Assembly: GCF_017355205.1 (NCBI RefSeq)
Contig: NZ_JADIJK010000040.1
Span: 1 to 32,562 of the forward strand
Direction: 5' to 3'
DNA: 32,562 nt
DNA from: Bacillus sp. SD088
Lineage (GTDB): Bacteria; Bacillota; Bacilli; Bacillales; Bacillaceae_C
Both the position numbers and the translations under genes were made by a program. A model generated the notes under the pieces. It saw only the letters and a program-made list of their open reading frames with translations, did no database searches and was not told where the DNA came from. Positions 31,159 to 32,562 of this stretch are shown here, one piece after another. Positions within the stretch are counted from its first letter, which is position 1; every line of letters starts with the position of its first letter.

Positions 31159-32457
31159 TTATTCATCCCCATATTTACTAGCCCAATCGGTTTCCACCCG
31201 TTTCGTAATATTTTCAATCGCTTCTTCTACTGATTGCTCACCAATTAAAGCTAGTTCTCCTTCTTGCTTGAATATTTGTTCAACTACTATATTCTTAACT
31301 CCTTGTAGCATCGGATACTCGGAGTATTCCTTCGCCTCTAAGAAATAGTGAAGATTCTTTGGTTTTTGTGATCCATCACCCATGTATGCTTCCTTTACCT
31401 CATCATTCATATATCCTGTTAAGTACCCATCACTTGCGAATTGAATTGCTCCTTCTTTCCCTGTTGCATAACGTAAAAATTCAAATGCTTCTTTTGGATA
31501 TTTTGTGTTATTATTCATCATGATCGTCACTGGCAAGGCGGTTGTTGTATTTTTTTCTACTCCCTCTGGATGCGGAACTGGGACAACATCCCAATCAAAG
31601 TTAATATCACCCTCCTCTTCTGCTTCACGAAGTTGTGAAACATGCCAGTCACCGATAATATTCATCGCAACATTTCCCTTCTGAAAGGCTGCATTATAAT
31701 GTGCACCTGATGTCACTTGTTCCGACCATTTCATAATCGACCCATCATTCTCCATATCAAGTCGCAATTGTAAAGAAGCAGTAAAGGGAGTCAAATCTTT
31801 ATCAATAATGGATGCCCCTGATTGGACGGCACTCATATACCATAATTGCGGCCACGGTTGAATAAATGCACCATATACTTTCTTATCTCCACTACCATTT
31901 GTTAATTCTTTTGCCAATTCACGGAATTCATCCCATGTCATGTCATCACTCGGATAATCGACACCCTGTTCATCAAATAAAGTCTTATTATAGTAAAGCA
32001 TTGTGTTCGATTTACGATAGGGTAAACTTTTTACCTCATCCTCATGCTTATATGTGTCATATAATGTGCCATAGCCTGATACATCAACATCCGCTTCTTT
32101 GATATACTCATCGAGTGAAGCAAGTAAACCTGTATCGATCATTTGATCCATTTGTCCCGTAAATAAATCGTAGCCTTCCCCTCCTGATAATTGCATTCGA
32201 ATTTTTTCGTAAAACTGTTGTTGTGGAAAGGACTCAAAGGTAATCTCAATATTAGGATGATCTTTAGTAAATTCTTCATATACGTTTTCAAATGTAGCCT
32301 CATCATCCGGAAAGACAGCCATTTTCAAACTAACCTTTTCGTCGTTTTTAGAGGAATTGGCATCTGAATTTTCTCCGTTTGCCGCTCCGCTTGAACAACC
32401 TGCAACTACTCCTAAAAAAGCGATCATTATAAGGCAAATGCTCCAAATCTTTTTCAT
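31159..32457 (-). CDS. CUT1 sugar-binding lipoprotein (extracellular solute-binding family 1)
   Basis: A 432-residue lipoprotein receptor. The signal peptide ends with lipobox VAGC (Cys21), and a Ser/Asn/Asp linker leads to a large two-lobed binding protein (KMAVFPDDEATFENVYEEF at the start, YDLFTGQMDQMI, later GKEGAIQFASDGYLTG). This is the family of maltose and oligosaccharide receptors. It is first in the operon feeding the two permeases. The adjoining sulfatase suggests a sulfated oligosaccharide ligand, by inference. GGGGGC precedes the ATG, the best site available. The upstream gap 32458-32562 belongs to its promoter region. Confidence 0.92.
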   Translation of the reverse strand: MKKIWSICLIMIAFLGVVAGCSSGAANGENSDANSSKNDEKVSLKMAVFPDDEATFENVYEEFTKDHPNIEITFESFPQQQFYEKIRMQLSGGEGYDLFTGQMDQMIDTGLLASLDEYIKEADVDVSGYGTLYDTYKHEDEVKSLPYRKSNTMLYYNKTLFDEQGVDYPSDDMTWDEFRELAKELTNGSGDKKVYGAFIQPWPQLWYMSAVQSGASIIDKDLTPFTASLQLRLDMENDGSIMKWSEQVTSGAHYNAAFQKGNVAMNIIGDWHVSQLREAEEEGDINFDWDVVPVPHPEGVEKNTTTALPVTIMMNNNTKYPKEAFEFLRYATGKEGAIQFASDGYLTGYMNDEVKEAYMGDGSQKPKNLHYFLEAKEYSEYPMLQGVKNIVVEQIFKQEGELALIGEQSVEEAIENITKRVETDWASKYGDE

Positions 32458-32562
32458 ACAATAAAGCCCCCTTAATAAATGGATTATTTTCGTGTATCAT
32501 CATTGTAAGGGGTTTCAACTATAAGGATAAGGATTAAATTTTATACCCCCCCTTAAGGAGTG
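32458..32562 (-). promoter_or_regulatory. Upstream region of the CUT1 operon
   Basis: On the minus strand it holds a TTGAAA hexamer near 32513-32518, with no convincing -10 at normal spacing, and a short direct repeat ATCCTTATCCTTATAG just upstream. A run of seven G residues lies near the edge. I cannot define the promoter or an operator. Confidence 0.3.

Noticed and set aside
31000-31348. Plus-strand open frames of about 70 residues
   Set aside because: They run from the repeat into the antisense of the receptor gene and lack start signals; they are shadows.

Overview
The window looks like the chromosome of a low-GC Bacillota bacterium of the Bacillaceae, probably a halotolerant or environmental genus near Oceanobacillus, Virgibacillus or Gracilibacillus. 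The genus is inference. The evidence is strong AAAGGAGG-type ribosome sites, frequent TTG/GTG starts, a SipW/TasA-type cluster, EcsC- and YesMN-family proteins, lipoprotein sugar receptors, and dispersed palindromic intergenic repeats. No rRNA, tRNA, CRISPR array, transposase or phage gene was seen.

Layout. 1-1163 (-): start of a secreted multi-SH3b protein with near-identical 240-bp internal repeats, cut by the window edge. 1440-3245 (+): oligoendopeptidase F. 3292-4158 (-): EcsC-family protein. 4284-4545: hairpin-rich non-coding repeat. 4571-6919 (-): MazG-like pyrophosphohydrolase, LOG-family protein, VanZ-like protein and GalU. 7099-8794 (-): a short TapA-like protein, signal peptidase SipW and a TasA/CalY-type fibre protein. 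8849-9030: first copy of a ~190-bp palindromic repeat.

9048-25786 is the most interesting part, a furanose-type sugar harvesting locus. It holds a very large secreted GH2 enzyme, a complete CUT2 ABC transporter closely resembling E. coli YtfQRT-YjfF (a galactofuranose importer), a YesMN-type histidine kinase and AraC-type regulator, and a secreted GH43 enzyme transcribed divergently. The regulator gene overlaps the gene of a membrane-anchored protein carrying TWO sugar-binding domains in one chain. Its second domain is a clear paralogue of the transporter's own receptor. I read kinase, regulator and twin receptor as a three-component sensor that detects the imported sugar outside the cell. 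Both hydrolases share PA14 modules at the N-terminus and a FIMAH-like module at the C-terminus. The likely substrates are galactofuranose- or arabinofuranose-containing glycans, but the exact sugar is not proven by sequence.

26037-32457: a PhnP-like metallo-hydrolase (+), then a (-) strand set of a CUT1 lipoprotein receptor, two permeases, a cytoplasmic sulfatase and a YesL-family membrane protein. This suggests import and intracellular desulfation of a sulfated oligosaccharide, using an ATPase and a sulfatase maturase encoded elsewhere. A second, oppositely oriented copy of the palindromic repeat (30951-31146) lies between the receptor and permease genes of this operon.
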